Shown here: positions 33,545-42,989 of the stretch, one piece after another
Layout: the number at the start of each line of letters is the position of its first letter
How positions within the stretch are numbered: position 1 is the stretch's first letter
NCBI RefSeq assembly: GCF_007273535.1
Contig: NZ_RIBP01000004.1
Span: 1,030,001-1,094,000, forward strand
DNA from: Niallia circulans
GTDB lineage: Bacteria; Bacillota; Bacilli; Bacillales; Cytobacillaceae
Reading direction: 5' to 3'
Length of the DNA stretch: 64,000 nt
Notes under the pieces: model-generated
Databases searched by the model: none
The model's input: only the letters and a program-made list of their open reading frames with translations
Told to the model about the DNA's origin: nothing
Program-made: the position numbers and the translations under genes

Positions 33545-35377
33545 ATGAAAAAAGTTAGTTTTTTTAGATCAATTCATGTAAAGCTAATGATAATAATTGT
33601 ATTGCTCATCCTTATATCGATTCAGATTATCGGTGTGTACTTTGTCCAAAAGCTGCAGTCTACACTAATTGAAAACTTTAAGACCTCCATTCAGGAAAAG
33701 GTTAATATCCTTTCCATTTATATGGAGGAGCAGCTCGTAAAGGAGCGTCCTGTTGAAGGCACGGGAACAACGCTTGAAGATGATGTAAAAAGACTGTTAA
33801 GTGAAAATAATAATGCTACAGATATTCAAGAAATAAGGGTAATCACCAATAACTCGATAATTATTGGAACATCAGATCCTGAAAAACAATCATTGGTCGG
33901 CCAGAGAATGGTAGATACGAAAGTAAGAAGGGCTATGTCTAATTCCTCTCAGTCGAATTCCTTCATACGGGTCGAAAATAATAAAAAGGAATATGTCCTA
34001 ATTACACCGATTCGTCCACAGGGCGGAGAGACGGTTGGCGTTATTTATACTGTCGGGAAAATCCAAGAAGTGTATGACAGTCTTGACAACATTAACAGCA
34101 TCTTTCAAAAAGGAACTGTTATCACGTTAATTGTTACTGCAATACTTGGCATATTATTGGCTAGAACGATTACTAGACCAATTTCAGACATGCAAAAGCA
34201 TGCCTTTGCTCTTTCCAAAGGGAACTTCTCTCAAAAGGTTAAAGTGTACGGCTTTGACGAAATTGGTCAACTGGCAATTACCTTTAACAACCTAACGAAA
34301 AAGCTACAAGAGTCACAGGCTTCTACTGAGAGTGAAAGAAGGAAGCTGTCATCTGTTTTATCTTATATGACAGATGGCGTTATTGCTACAGACCGAAAAG
34401 GTAGAATTATCCTTATAAATGAGCCTGCCGCTAAAATGCTGGATGTTTCACGTGAAACAGTCTTGTCTGAGCCAATTATTCATTTACTTGGCTTAAAGGA
34501 TAAATATACATTTGATGAGCTTTTAGAAGAGAGAGAGTCAGTAATTCTTGATTATAGTACAAATTACGAACCATATATTCTTCGGGCAAACTTTTCTGTT
34601 ATTCAAAAGGAGACAGGTTTTGTTAATGGTTTAATTACTGTTCTTCATGATATTACAGAGCAGGAGAAAATTGATATGGAACGGAAAGAGTTTGTGGCAA
34701 ATGTATCGCATGAACTCAGGACGCCGTTAACGACAATGAGAAGCTATGTTGAAGCATTGGCAGAGGGAGCATGGCAGGATGATGGACTTGCCCCTAAGTT
34801 TTTAGAAGTTACGCAAAATGAAACAGAACGAATGATACGTCTTGTGAATGATTTACTTCAGCTTTCTAAGCTTGACAGCAGGGACTATAAGCTGAATAAA
34901 GAGTTAGTTGATTTTATGGTTTTCTATAACAGAATTATCGATAGATTCGAGCTGACAAAGGAACAGAATGTCACTTTTGAACGGAAGTTGCCAAAACATG
35001 TAGCCTTTGTTGAAATTGATGAGGATAAATTAACACAAGTGCTTGATAATATTATTTCAAACGCAATGAAATACTCCCCAGAAGGCGGCAAAATTACCTT
35101 TACCATAAAAGAGCAAGAGCAGCAGTTAATTGTAAGTGTTGCAGATAACGGTGTTGGCATACCGAAGGAAAACATCAGTAAGATCTTTGATCGCTTTTAC
35201 CGTGTTGACAAAGCGAGAACAAGAAGACTTGGTGGTACAGGCTTAGGGTTGGCTATTGCAAAAGAAATGGTTGAAGCACATGGGGGGAGAATCTGGGCAT
35301 CGAGTAAAGAAGGGAAAGGAACGAAAATTTCCTTTACACTCCCTTATATTCAATCAGAAGAGGATGATTGGGTATGA
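33545..35377 (+). CDS. walK: Sensor histidine kinase WalK (YycG)
   Basis: Membrane kinase partner of WalR that senses cell-wall status. 610 residues. Membrane helices at about 14-34 and 191-208 enclose an extracellular PAS-like domain. They are followed by HAMP (about 208-260), PAS (about 265-370), HisKA with H389 in FVANVSHELRTPLTTM, and the HATPase with N-box DKLTQVLDNIISNAMKYS and G-boxes. Codons 300-305 contain a perfect parS. The stop overlaps walH. Confidence 0.97.
   Translation: MKKVSFFRSIHVKLMIIIVLLILISIQIIGVYFVQKLQSTLIENFKTSIQEKVNILSIYMEEQLVKERPVEGTGTTLEDDVKRLLSENNNATDIQEIRVITNNSIIIGTSDPEKQSLVGQRMVDTKVRRAMSNSSQSNSFIRVENNKKEYVLITPIRPQGGETVGVIYTVGKIQEVYDSLDNINSIFQKGTVITLIVTAILGILLARTITRPISDMQKHAFALSKGNFSQKVKVYGFDEIGQLAITFNNLTKKLQESQASTESERRKLSSVLSYMTDGVIATDRKGRIILINEPAAKMLDVSRETVLSEPIIHLLGLKDKYTFDELLEERESVILDYSTNYEPYILRANFSVIQKETGFVNGLITVLHDITEQEKIDMERKEFVANVSHELRTPLTTMRSYVEALAEGAWQDDGLAPKFLEVTQNETERMIRLVNDLLQLSKLDSRDYKLNKELVDFMVFYNRIIDRFELTKEQNVTFERKLPKHVAFVEIDEDKLTQVLDNIISNAMKYSPEGGKITFTIKEQEQQLIVSVADNGVGIPKENISKIFDRFYRVDKARTRRLGGTGLGLAIAKEMVEAHGGRIWASSKEGKGTKISFTLPYIQSEEDDWV
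34444..34459. promoter_or_regulatory. parS: parS site 3 (inside walK)
   Basis: TGTTTCACGTGAAACA, perfect consensus, embedded in walK codons for DVSRET. Confidence 0.93.
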
Positions 35378-36696
35378 ATATGAATTATGAAAATGTAAAA
35401 AGTTTAGTACTGACAATATTAGTGATGCTGAGTCTGCTTATGTATTACCTTCTATGGACAGATCAAGGCAATACAGCAGAAGATCCGAATGATAATATTG
35501 TTGAAACAGAGAAAATTGGCAGCAAACAAGAAGTCGCAGACATTGTTCGGCCCGATAGAATTTTCCAGCATGTAGATGGTGAAATATATGGTACAATTTC
35601 AATGGACGAAATTAATTCTGTACTTAACGTTTTAAAAACAGTTGAATACGGAAGCCTAGAAAATATTTCCGAAGAAATAAACGATATCCCAAACTTTATT
35701 CAAAATGAGAAGAACAGCATGGAAATTCGGTTTCCAGGTCAAATCCCTTTTAGTCTTTACCGGGATATCCTTCAAATTGATGAAAGTAATCTGTTTAATT
35801 TTGATACTATTCTTGTGTCCTATAACCTTGTTAAAGAGGATGAAGGAGCAGTATATTTTATTTCAAAGAAAGATGATAAGGTGTACAAAAGCAGAATTTC
35901 TGTAAGTTATATAAATAACATTAAAGACTTCCAGGACAACATTACTGCTGAGGATACTTCCTATAATTCTTACTTCAGCTATCAGGCAGGTGATAATCTG
36001 ATCTACTTGCCAAACGGGAAAACCGAGCTGAATAAATATATTTATAAGAGTGAAACAGTGGACTCTTCGAGGCTGAAAAATGCAATGTTCAGCGTTCCAA
36101 GCAATGCTCAAAAGAGTGTGGAGACGAATGAAGAAGTGTACACAGATGAGTCAAGTATGCTGAGAATAGAAAAGGATACTCATGTTGTGAAGTTTCTGAA
36201 ACCAACTGGTACTCTTACCAATGAATTAAGCCCTAATCAAATTATTGAAAACAGCATTGATTTTGTTAATGATCACGGCGGCTGGGTCAATAATTATTTA
36301 TTCGTGAATAGTAATGATAAGAATATGGTTAATTTCCGTATCTATGATGAATCTGGTTTTCCAGTATTCAATTTAAAAAAGGATTTATCTACTATCCAGG
36401 TTTCTTGGGAAAATAATAAAGTAGAACAATTCATTACCAGCAATGTGGCTATAACACCAAATCCTATTGATGCGACAGCTCAAAAGCTTGATTCAGGCAG
36501 TTCTGTATTAAAGGAAATACAATCCTCGAAAAACTTTGATCCTAAGAAGCTGGAGGATATTGTGCCAGGCTATGATATGGTTATAACCAATCCGAGCTAT
36601 GCTTATTTAGAGCCAGGCTGGTTTTACTTATATAATGGAGAGTGGCATCAGTTAGGAGAAGGGGAGACAGGGGGCAGTAAAAGTGGATTGGAGTAA
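35374..36696 (+). CDS. walH: WalK-regulating protein WalH (YycH)
   Basis: 440-residue membrane-anchored protein with one N-terminal helix (SLVLTILVMLSLLMYYLLW) and a large extracellular part. WalH and WalI bind WalK and down-regulate it in B. subtilis. ATG 35374 overlaps the walK stop (ATGA); ATG 35380 is a second possibility. The acidic patch and the C-terminal GYDMVITNPSYAYLEPGWFY fit the family. Confidence 0.93.
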   Translation: MNMNYENVKSLVLTILVMLSLLMYYLLWTDQGNTAEDPNDNIVETEKIGSKQEVADIVRPDRIFQHVDGEIYGTISMDEINSVLNVLKTVEYGSLENISEEINDIPNFIQNEKNSMEIRFPGQIPFSLYRDILQIDESNLFNFDTILVSYNLVKEDEGAVYFISKKDDKVYKSRISVSYINNIKDFQDNITAEDTSYNSYFSYQAGDNLIYLPNGKTELNKYIYKSETVDSSRLKNAMFSVPSNAQKSVETNEEVYTDESSMLRIEKDTHVVKFLKPTGTLTNELSPNQIIENSIDFVNDHGGWVNNYLFVNSNDKNMVNFRIYDESGFPVFNLKKDLSTIQVSWENNKVEQFITSNVAITPNPIDATAQKLDSGSSVLKEIQSSKNFDPKKLEDIVPGYDMVITNPSYAYLEPGWFYLYNGEWHQLGEGETGGSKSGLE

Positions 36697-37495
36697 AATT
36701 AAAACTATTTTTATTGTTGCCTTCTTGCTTTTGGATGTTTATTTGATTTATGAATATACAAAGCTTAAAAAAGATACACAGCAATTTGAGACAGAGGAGC
36801 CAGAGACACCAATCTCCAAAACTTTGGCACTTGATGGAATTAAGTATGACGAGGACAAGTTTCCATCTGATATCGAAAAGGGCCAGTACTTAACTGCTAA
36901 ATCTATGACGTTCAGTGATGAAGATTTAGAGAAGCTAGAAAAGAGTACACTAAGCGGCCAAAGCATAAAAGTTCAAGATTCCATCATGCTTCAGTCTATT
37001 TTAGAAAAACCAATCAAGCTAAGCGATGATTTTAAAAAAGAAGAATTAGCTGAATACATTAGAAGTCATATTTTAAACGGTGATCAATATGTTTTCTGGG
37101 AAAAGAAGGACAATACAATCACCTATTACCAACAGTATAATGACAAAACACTATATCATAACTTAAAAGGGGAACTAACCTTTTTAGTAAATGAAGAAAA
37201 TAACATCGTATCCTATAATCAAACCTATCTGCAGGATATTAAAGAATTTGATGAGAAGGAAACGTTAGTGAAGCCGTTAGAGGCTATTTATGCCCTCTAC
37301 AAAAACGCCTACTTGGAAATGAACACATACATCTCCAATGTGGAGCTCGGCTATTATTCACAGCAGAATGCGCCATCTGTGCAGCTGCTTGCACCAACTT
37401 GGAAAATTACTTTAAAAGGACAGAAAAATCTCTATGTCAATGCGTTAAATGGGGAGATTATTAAGCCAGGGATGGAAGAGACGAAATTGGAGTGA
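36683..37495 (+). CDS. walI: WalK-regulating protein WalI (YycI)
   Basis: 270-residue single-pass protein starting [25 protein letters not shown], the family N-terminus and membrane anchor; the rest is extracellular and of YycI type ([26 protein letters not shown]). The start is GTG 36683, 14 nt inside the end of walH, so it is translationally coupled. Works with WalH as a WalK inhibitor. Confidence 0.94.
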   Translation: MDWSKIKTIFIVAFLLLDVYLIYEYTKLKKDTQQFETEEPETPISKTLALDGIKYDEDKFPSDIEKGQYLTAKSMTFSDEDLEKLEKSTLSGQSIKVQDSIMLQSILEKPIKLSDDFKKEELAEYIRSHILNGDQYVFWEKKDNTITYYQQYNDKTLYHNLKGELTFLVNEENNIVSYNQTYLQDIKEFDEKETLVKPLEAIYALYKNAYLEMNTYISNVELGYYSQQNAPSVQLLAPTWKITLKGQKNLYVNALNGEIIKPGMEETKLE

Positions 37496-37502
37496 ACAAA
37501 AC

Positions 37503-38291
37503 ATGCATTTTAGTGTTCTCGCGAGTGGGAGTACAGGCAATGCTATTTATGTAGAATCAGGGGAACATGCATTTTTAGTTGATGCAGGCTTGAGCGGAAA
37601 ACAAATGGAAACATTATTTCAAGGCATTGATCGAAAAATGGACAAGCTTTCGGGTATATTTGTTACACATGAACATAGTGATCATATTAAAGGTGTTGGA
37701 ATTATCGCAAGGAAGTATAACCTGCCGATTTACGCGAATGAAAAAACGTGGAAGGCAATGGAGCCTCTGATCGGCACAATTCCTGTTGAGCAAAAGTTTC
37801 AATTTGATATGGAAACAGTTAAAACGTTCGGAGATGTCTCCATTGAGTCTTTCGGAGTGTCTCATGATGCGGCAGAGCCAATGTTCTATGTATTCCATCA
37901 AGGAGAAAAGAAGCTTGTGCTGATTACTGACACTGGTTATGTGAGTGATCGTATGAAGGGAATTATTCGCAATGCGGATTCTTATGTGTTTGAAAGCAAT
38001 CATGATGTACAGATGCTGAGAATGGGAAGATATCCTTGGAATATTAAAAGACGTATATTAAGTGATGTTGGACATGTTTCAAATGAGGATGCAGCTATTG
38101 CGATGAGTGAGGTTATTGGTGATCGCACAAAGCATATTTATCTGGCACATTTAAGCATGGATAACAATATTAAGGACTTAGCTAGAATGTCAGTGACACA
38201 AACGCTAGAACAGTGTGGAGTGGAGTTAACAGACCAGCTAGGGCTTTATGATACAGACCCCAAAAAGCCGACTAATTTAATGGCGATATAA
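37503..38291 (+). CDS. walJ: MBL-fold exonuclease-like protein WalJ (YycJ)
   Basis: 262-residue metallo-beta-lactamase-fold protein with [12 protein letters not shown] (HxHxDH metal motif), further histidines in [17 protein letters not shown] and HLSMDNN. YycJ is reported as a 5'-3' DNA exonuclease, perhaps in mismatch repair. ATG 37503 follows GGAGTGA at good spacing. It is the last gene of the wal operon, before a terminator. Confidence 0.94.
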   Translation: MHFSVLASGSTGNAIYVESGEHAFLVDAGLSGKQMETLFQGIDRKMDKLSGIFVTHEHSDHIKGVGIIARKYNLPIYANEKTWKAMEPLIGTIPVEQKFQFDMETVKTFGDVSIESFGVSHDAAEPMFYVFHQGEKKLVLITDTGYVSDRMKGIIRNADSYVFESNHDVQMLRMGRYPWNIKRRILSDVGHVSNEDAAIAMSEVIGDRTKHIYLAHLSMDNNIKDLARMSVTQTLEQCGVELTDQLGLYDTDPKKPTNLMAI

Positions 38292-38293
38292 AG

Positions 38294-38328
38294 AAAAGGC
38301 AAGCAGAACCAATCTGCTTGCCTTTTTT
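38294..38328 (+). terminator. Terminator of the wal operon
   Basis: 14-bp AAAAGGCAAGCAGA/TCTGCTTGCCTTTT stem with 5-nt loop and T tract. Confidence 0.92.
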
Positions 38329-38535
38329 GTATGTCATAAGCAATAAATTTATTTAATACAATGTTAGGACTCGAATTTCTTGATTATGTTGTTTGTTTTT
38401 GTGAGGAATAGGAAAAATTAATAAGGTACTTATCAGTGTCTTATTAAAAGGCTCTTATTTATAGATAGCTTGCCTTTACGAATAAGGACATACTAGCTAG
38501 GAAAACAATTGCTCAGAAGGAAGGCGGTATGACGA

Positions 38536-39741
38536 ATGACAAATGACGAAGAGTTTCGTTATGAAGAGTATAAAAGGAGCAGACCTCAACGAAAGAGGAG
38601 AGGATATTTCTTTGCCGGTTTTATCGGTGCAATTATTGGGGCCTTAATTATTGTCCTTCTGCTTCCCCGTTTAACCCAATTAGGAGTATTGTCTACGCTG
38701 CAAGGCTCAACAAGCGGTGCTAATTTTAGTGGGATTACACAGGGCGTTTCTGTTGATGTTGATACAGATGTTACAAAGGCAGTCGATATTGCTGCAGATG
38801 CTGTTGTTGGGATAACAAATCTTCAGGAATCTGACTTTTGGGCTGATGCCAGCGGGGCAGAGGCTGGCACAGGATCAGGGATCATCTACCGAAAAAGCGG
38901 TAATACAGCTTATATTGTGACAAATAACCACGTAGTGGAAGGTGCATCAGAGCTTGAGGTCACCCTTGCTGACGGTAAAAAGGTTAGCGCAGAGCTTATA
39001 GGAAGCGATATTTGGACTGATTTAGCCGTACTTAAGGTAAGTTCAAAGGACATATCAAAGGTTGCTGAATTCGGCAATTCAGATGCCCTTAAATCTGGAG
39101 AACCAGTTATAGCTATTGGAAATCCTCTTGGTCTGACATTTTCCGGATCTGTCACACAGGGGATTGTTTCTGGATTGGACAGAACCATCCCTATTGACAT
39201 TAATAGTGATGGAGTTGCTGATTGGCAATCAGAGGTTATTCAAACAGATGCAGCAATTAATCCAGGAAACAGTGGCGGAGCACTTGTTAATATTAAAGGT
39301 CAGCTCATTGGAATAAACAGTATGAAAATTTCAGAGTCCTCTGTAGAAGGAATTGGCTTAGCAATACCGATAAATTCTGCTGTTCCGATTATTGAGGATC
39401 TTGAAGAGTATGGTGAAGTAAAACGTCCTTATATGGGAGTTGAACTTGAGTCAGTTAGTGATATTCCAGGTTATTATCAAGAAGAGGCGCTTAAGCTGCC
39501 AAAAGACTTAACCACAGGTGTTGCAATTAAATCTGTCTCTCCGGATTCTCCGGCAGAAAAAGCTGGATTGAAGGAACTGGACGTTATTGTTGAGCTCGAT
39601 GGTGAAAAAATTAAGGATTTAATTGAATTGCGTAAGCATCTGTATACAGATAAGAAAATCGGTGACAAGCTCAAAATTAAATACTATCGCGAAGGAAAAG
39701 AGAAAACGGCAGAATTGACGCTTTCAGAAGATAAAATGTAA
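38536..39741 (+). CDS. htrC: Membrane-anchored HtrA-like serine protease HtrC (YycK)
   Basis: 401-residue S1C (DegP/HtrA) quality-control protease. Arg/Lys-rich cytoplasmic N-terminus, one membrane helix (about 24-44), then the trypsin-like domain with catalytic H132 (TNNHVVEG), D162 (TDLAVL) and S246 (GNSGGAL), and a single PDZ domain (about 295-395). Located outside the membrane. Lies after the wal operon with its own promoter region, as in B. subtilis yycK. Confidence 0.95.
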   Translation: MTNDEEFRYEEYKRSRPQRKRRGYFFAGFIGAIIGALIIVLLLPRLTQLGVLSTLQGSTSGANFSGITQGVSVDVDTDVTKAVDIAADAVVGITNLQESDFWADASGAEAGTGSGIIYRKSGNTAYIVTNNHVVEGASELEVTLADGKKVSAELIGSDIWTDLAVLKVSSKDISKVAEFGNSDALKSGEPVIAIGNPLGLTFSGSVTQGIVSGLDRTIPIDINSDGVADWQSEVIQTDAAINPGNSGGALVNIKGQLIGINSMKISESSVEGIGLAIPINSAVPIIEDLEEYGEVKRPYMGVELESVSDIPGYYQEEALKLPKDLTTGVAIKSVSPDSPAEKAGLKELDVIVELDGEKIKDLIELRKHLYTDKKIGDKLKIKYYREGKEKTAELTLSEDKM

Positions 39742-39770
39742 TAGGAGGGGAATTCCCTTCTATTTTTTTA
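39742..39770 (+). terminator. Terminator after htrC
   Basis: TAGGAGGGG/TCCCTTCTA imperfect stem followed by seven T. Confidence 0.7.
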
Positions 39771-39856
39771 TTTTTCTAAAAAAGGTATAACCTTTATTAG
39801 GGGATTAATTATTTCCTGTAAAAGTTGAAGTTTAAGCAAGGAATGGTAAGATGGAA

Positions 39857-39899
39857 TGTGGATAAGTATTTTAAATAATAAAACTAAAATATATCCACA
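39857..39899. promoter_or_regulatory. Two DnaA boxes between htrC and the CxxH/CxxC gene
   Basis: TGTGGATAA at 39857-39865 and the inverse-oriented ATATCCACA at 39891-39899. Together with four more boxes at 40124-40166 they bracket the small gene yyzF. Confidence 0.6.
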
Positions 39900-39949
39900 A
39901 GCTAAAAAAGAATAAATAATGTAATCAGCACAAAAGGAGTATATACAAA

Positions 39950-40111
39950 ATGATATATAGCTGTGAAGAACATGTAGATATAGCAATAGATACAATCGTT
40001 AACGACTTTGAAACATTCCCGTCATTAGAGAAAATAGAACCTGAAAAAAAGTTATCAACAACCTGTGAATATTGTAAAAATAACGCAATATATGTTGTGG
40101 CGAACACGTGA
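39950..40111 (+). CDS. yyzF: CxxH/CxxC small protein (YyzF-like)
   Basis: 53-residue protein starting MIYSCEEHVDIAIDTIVNDF and containing STTCEYCKNNAIYVV. The CxxH and CxxC pairs suggest one zinc site. The family is found beside htrC and rlmH in Bacillaceae. AAAAGGAG at 39932-39939 precedes ATG 39950. Function unknown. It is flanked on both sides by DnaA boxes. Confidence 0.85.
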   Translation: MIYSCEEHVDIAIDTIVNDFETFPSLEKIEPEKKLSTTCEYCKNNAIYVVANT

Positions 40112-40123
40112 TTCCATACTATA

Positions 40124-40166
40124 TGTGGATTAAAAATGTGGATATGTGGATAACTTCTGTGGATAA
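40124..40166. promoter_or_regulatory. Tight DnaA-box cluster directly upstream of rlmH
   Basis: Four same-orientation boxes within 43 bp: TGTGGATTA 40124-40132, TGTGGATAT 40137-40145, TGTGGATAA 40145-40153 and TGTGGATAA 40158-40166. They end 25 bp before the rlmH start, where a promoter would be expected. DnaA binding there would probably repress rlmH or titrate DnaA. Confidence 0.8.
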
Positions 40167-40191
40167 TATGTTTGTAAAGTGAGGAATACCT

Positions 40192-40671
40192 GTGAATATC
40201 TCGATTATTACCGTTGGGAAATTAAAAGAAAAGTATTTAAAACAAGGAATTGAAGAATATACAAAACGGCTTTCAAGCTATTCTAAAATAGAAATAATCG
40301 AAGTGCCAGATGAAAAAGCACCAGAGGTTTTAAGCGATGCCGAAATGATTCAGGTGAAGGATAAAGAGGGAGAAAGAATACTTGCAAAGGTGCCAGCTGA
40401 TGCTCATGTTATTGCATTAGCAATTGATGGTAAGCAAAAGTCATCAGAGGAGCTTGCAGATACACTAGACAAGCTCGCAACCTACGGAAAAAGTAAAGTA
40501 GCCTTCATTATTGGCGGATCGCTAGGCTTAAGCAGTCACGTATTGCAAAGGGCAGATGACAAGCTGTCTTTCAGTAAGATGACTTTTCCACATCAGTTGA
40601 TGCGCTTGATTTTGGTAGAGCAGGTTTATCGGGCGTTTCGGATTAATCGGGGGGAACCGTATCATAAGTAA
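40192..40671 (+). CDS. rlmH: 23S rRNA (pseudouridine1915-N3)-methyltransferase RlmH
   Basis: SPOUT methyltransferase acting on pseudouridine 1915 of 23S rRNA in the assembled ribosome. 159 residues, usual length. [22 protein letters not shown] at the start, the knot region [10 protein letters not shown], and the C-terminus [21 protein letters not shown] are diagnostic. The start is GTG 40192 behind GAGGAAT. Its upstream region is packed with DnaA boxes. Confidence 0.97.
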   Translation: MNISIITVGKLKEKYLKQGIEEYTKRLSSYSKIEIIEVPDEKAPEVLSDAEMIQVKDKEGERILAKVPADAHVIALAIDGKQKSSEELADTLDKLATYGKSKVAFIIGGSLGLSSHVLQRADDKLSFSKMTFPHQLMRLILVEQVYRAFRINRGEPYHK

Positions 40672-41065
40672 GGCTTCGTTAGGAAACATAAACAGTATTA
40701 ACTTGAATTTTAATCAAGAATGTAATGAGTACAATAAATTATTTTTAATGCACTAGTTAGAAACAACTGTACAAGTGCATAAAAAAAGAGTCTTCCCAAC
40801 TATTTTATGGACAATGGGAAGCTTTTTTTATTTTTTTACATGAAATACATCATTTCGGTATGCTGATTACAACCGGGGTAAGCATGAATCTCACTTAATT
40901 TACTAAGCAAAAGAATATAAGCTTTGGTATACCTCTTTTAGTTCGTATTTAATGGTAATTTTACAATAATAATCATTTTTTCTATTAATTTCAATTTTCC
41001 TAGTAATTTCATAATGGTTAATTTATAATATTTTGGGAACTATAATATTTTTGGGGGAAATTTTA
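40672..41065. other. 394-bp gap after rlmH
   Basis: Contains the rlmH terminator (about 40787-40830) and then AT-rich DNA without ORF or repeat up to the TM2 gene's ribosome binding site. Confidence 0.5.
40787..40830 (+). terminator. Terminator after rlmH
   Basis: CTTCCCA/TGGGAAG stem with a 16-nt loop, then T tract. Confidence 0.7.
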
Positions 41066-41389
41066 ATGCAAAATATTTATGCAAAACAAGATTTAACTTC
41101 ACAAGAGCTTCAATTATTAGCTTCTGAAATGGATCGTAAGAAAAAGTCAACTGCAACAACTTGGATACTTTGGTTATTCCTAGGTAATATTGGAGCACAT
41201 AGATATTATTTAGGGAAAATTGGCACTGGTGTTGCTATGACCCTTACTTTAGGATGCTTTGGTATTTGGACTTTAATTGATATATTTTTAAATAATGGAA
41301 TGATTAATAAGAAAAATACTGAAATAGAATCAGATATCATCAGTGAACTTAAATTAATGAATAATGCTAGAAAAAAAGAAGCAATTTAA
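41066..41389 (+). CDS. TM2 domain-containing protein
   Basis: 107-residue membrane protein. The TM2 domain (about 32-80) contains two helices, TWILWLFLGNIGAHRYYLG and GVAMTLTLGCFGIWTLIDIF, with the family's GxHRFYLGK-like and W-x2-D motifs. The flanking cytoplasmic ends are charged. ATG 41066 follows GGGGGA; upstream in-frame TTG codons lack a site. Function unknown; stands alone. Confidence 0.8.
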   Translation: MQNIYAKQDLTSQELQLLASEMDRKKKSTATTWILWLFLGNIGAHRYYLGKIGTGVAMTLTLGCFGIWTLIDIFLNNGMINKKNTEIESDIISELKLMNNARKKEAI

Positions 41390-41606
41390 TAATAAACTGG
41401 AGAATACTCGGATATATTTAATACATAAGGACATGAGATAAGAAAATTTCTTTATATACTGTTTAAATGCTTAGTATTTTAAATATTTAGCTCTAATTAT
41501 GGATTTATTTGATATTATTTTTAATTTATATATAATTTTTGGACTTACAAAGTACTAAGGCAGAATCAGGCTTGTATTTTAATAGTTCTAGTATTGTCTA
41601 CTATCT

Positions 41607-41641
41607 ACCCTTGATAAATGCTATCAAGGGTGTTTTTTTTT
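41607..41641 (+). terminator. Terminator downstream of the TM2 gene
   Basis: ACCCTTGATA/TATCAAGGGT 10-bp stem, 5-nt loop, G then nine T. It is more than 200 bp beyond the TM2 gene. Confidence 0.85.
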
Positions 41642-41843
41642 GAAAATGGCTAAAAAGAAAAGTAAAACTTGTAAGTCTTTTTCAGAAATACAAGTCTCAC
41701 TTAGATTCATTTTTTGTCGACAACGAGGTTCAGCTTTCTCCCCGAGGAAAACGAGTGGTCAAGCGCACATTAAACCAAACTAATTTGAAATCCATATTCT
41801 ATTTAGTCACAAGCTTAACTTTTCAAATTTAGATGTAATTTTA

Positions 41844-41951
41844 TTATTCGCGTTTAGAAAGGTTATCTTTTGTTATGTCTAAGCCTCCCATTCCGACGAA
41901 CTCCATATCTAAAATATCGAGTGAACAATCAAGGGTTACAATAGAATGTAA
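41844..41951 (-). pseudogene. Possible 3' remnant of a decayed gene
   Basis: On the minus strand 35 codons run open from a TAG to a TAA and read ...SIVTLDCSLDILDMEF followed by VGMGGLDITKDNLSKRE, a protein-like composition in a region where surrounding DNA is not coding-like. No start or ribosome binding site is present, and I cannot name the family. Low confidence. Confidence 0.25.
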
Positions 41952-41970
41952 CTATAAAGGAGGGAAATGA

Positions 41971-42840
41971 ATGTTACAGGAATTTAATCAACTGATGGAT
42001 TATATCGAAGAAAACCTAACAGAACAAATATCTGGAACAGAAATCTCAAAGATAGTTGGAATGTCTGATTATCATTTTAAAAGGATGTTTTCGTATATGG
42101 CAGGCATGTCGTTGAATGAGTATATCAAAAATAGAAGATTATCGGTTGCGAATGTTGAATTAATAGGTGGTGCGAGGGTGACGGATGTTGCCTTTAAATA
42201 TGGCTATCAATCAATTGAGGGATTTTCCAGAGCATTTCGTGAATGGTGTGGCTTCTTGCCGTCAGAAGTAACGAAAAATAAAATCCAAAAATCATTTCCC
42301 AAATTTTCATTTTTTATCGATATACGGGGAGGAATTTCTATGGAATTCAAAATTGAAAGGAAAGAGAAATTTAATTTAGTCGGAGTTTCGAAAAGAGTGC
42401 CTATACAATTTGAAGGTGTCAATAATGCCATTTTAGAACTTGCTCAGTCTATTACTGAACAGCAAAGACAGGAGATGCATCAATTAGCTGATTTATATCC
42501 TCATCAAGTCTTGAATATATCTTATGATTTTGATGATGGTTACTTGGAAGAAAAAGGGCATTTAACGCATATGATTGGTTTTGCCACAACAAAAAAAAAT
42601 CCATTTGCTGATTTAGAACAACTTTCTATTGAAGAAAGCTTATGGGCAATCTTTCCAAACCAAGGACCTTTCCCTGCTGCGCTGCAAGAAACGACCGCGA
42701 AAATTTATTCAGAGTGGCTGCCATCTTCAGGTTATGAAATAGCTGACTTACCTGGAATTTCTTTTACAAAGCATGGCAGTACGAATGAAAATGTATATAG
42801 CGAAGTATGGTTGCCAATAAAGGAAAAAGCAAAGCTTTAA
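41971..42840 (+). CDS. AraC-family regulator with GyrI-like effector-binding domain
   Basis: 289 residues. AraC/XylS double helix-turn-helix in about 8-105 (EISKIVGMSDYHFKRMFSYMAGMSLNEYI; VTDVAFKYGYQSIEGFSRAFREWCG). It is joined to a GyrI-like/AraC effector-binding domain in about 125-286 (FKIERKEKFNLVGVSKRV ... EVWLPIKEK). This is the Rob/BmrR-like layout that binds small hydrophobic or cationic compounds. ATG 41971 is preceded by AAAGGAGGG. No adjacent transporter on the same strand, so targets are unknown. Confidence 0.88.
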   Translation: MLQEFNQLMDYIEENLTEQISGTEISKIVGMSDYHFKRMFSYMAGMSLNEYIKNRRLSVANVELIGGARVTDVAFKYGYQSIEGFSRAFREWCGFLPSEVTKNKIQKSFPKFSFFIDIRGGISMEFKIERKEKFNLVGVSKRVPIQFEGVNNAILELAQSITEQQRQEMHQLADLYPHQVLNISYDFDDGYLEEKGHLTHMIGFATTKKNPFADLEQLSIEESLWAIFPNQGPFPAALQETTAKIYSEWLPSSGYEIADLPGISFTKHGSTNENVYSEVWLPIKEKAKL

Positions 42841-42871
42841 TGGTGAGCTTGAGGGTTAAGTGTTAGAAAAT

Positions 42872-42904
42872 AAAAGTGAATTCGTTGTATCGAATTCACT
42901 TTTG
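42872..42904. terminator. Bidirectional terminator between convergent genes
   Basis: 13-bp perfect stem AAAAGTGAATTCG and its complement with a 6-nt loop, A and T at the ends. Confidence 0.8.
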
Positions 42905-42989
42905 GTTAAATACAGAAGCCTGTTGAGTTTTATTTTCAAATGATAGTTTGCACTGAAGCAAGAGGGACACAAAATTAGTTCTTAGCCAT

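Larger units (their letters stand above)
41390..41970. other. 581-bp gap with terminator and possible gene remnant
   Basis: Mostly AT-rich. A terminator lies at 41607-41641. Further right a more GC-rich patch (about 41725-41775) matches nothing I recognise, and a minus-strand stretch at 41844-41951 reads like the end of a decayed gene. The AraC-type gene's ribosome binding site ends the gap. Confidence 0.4.
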
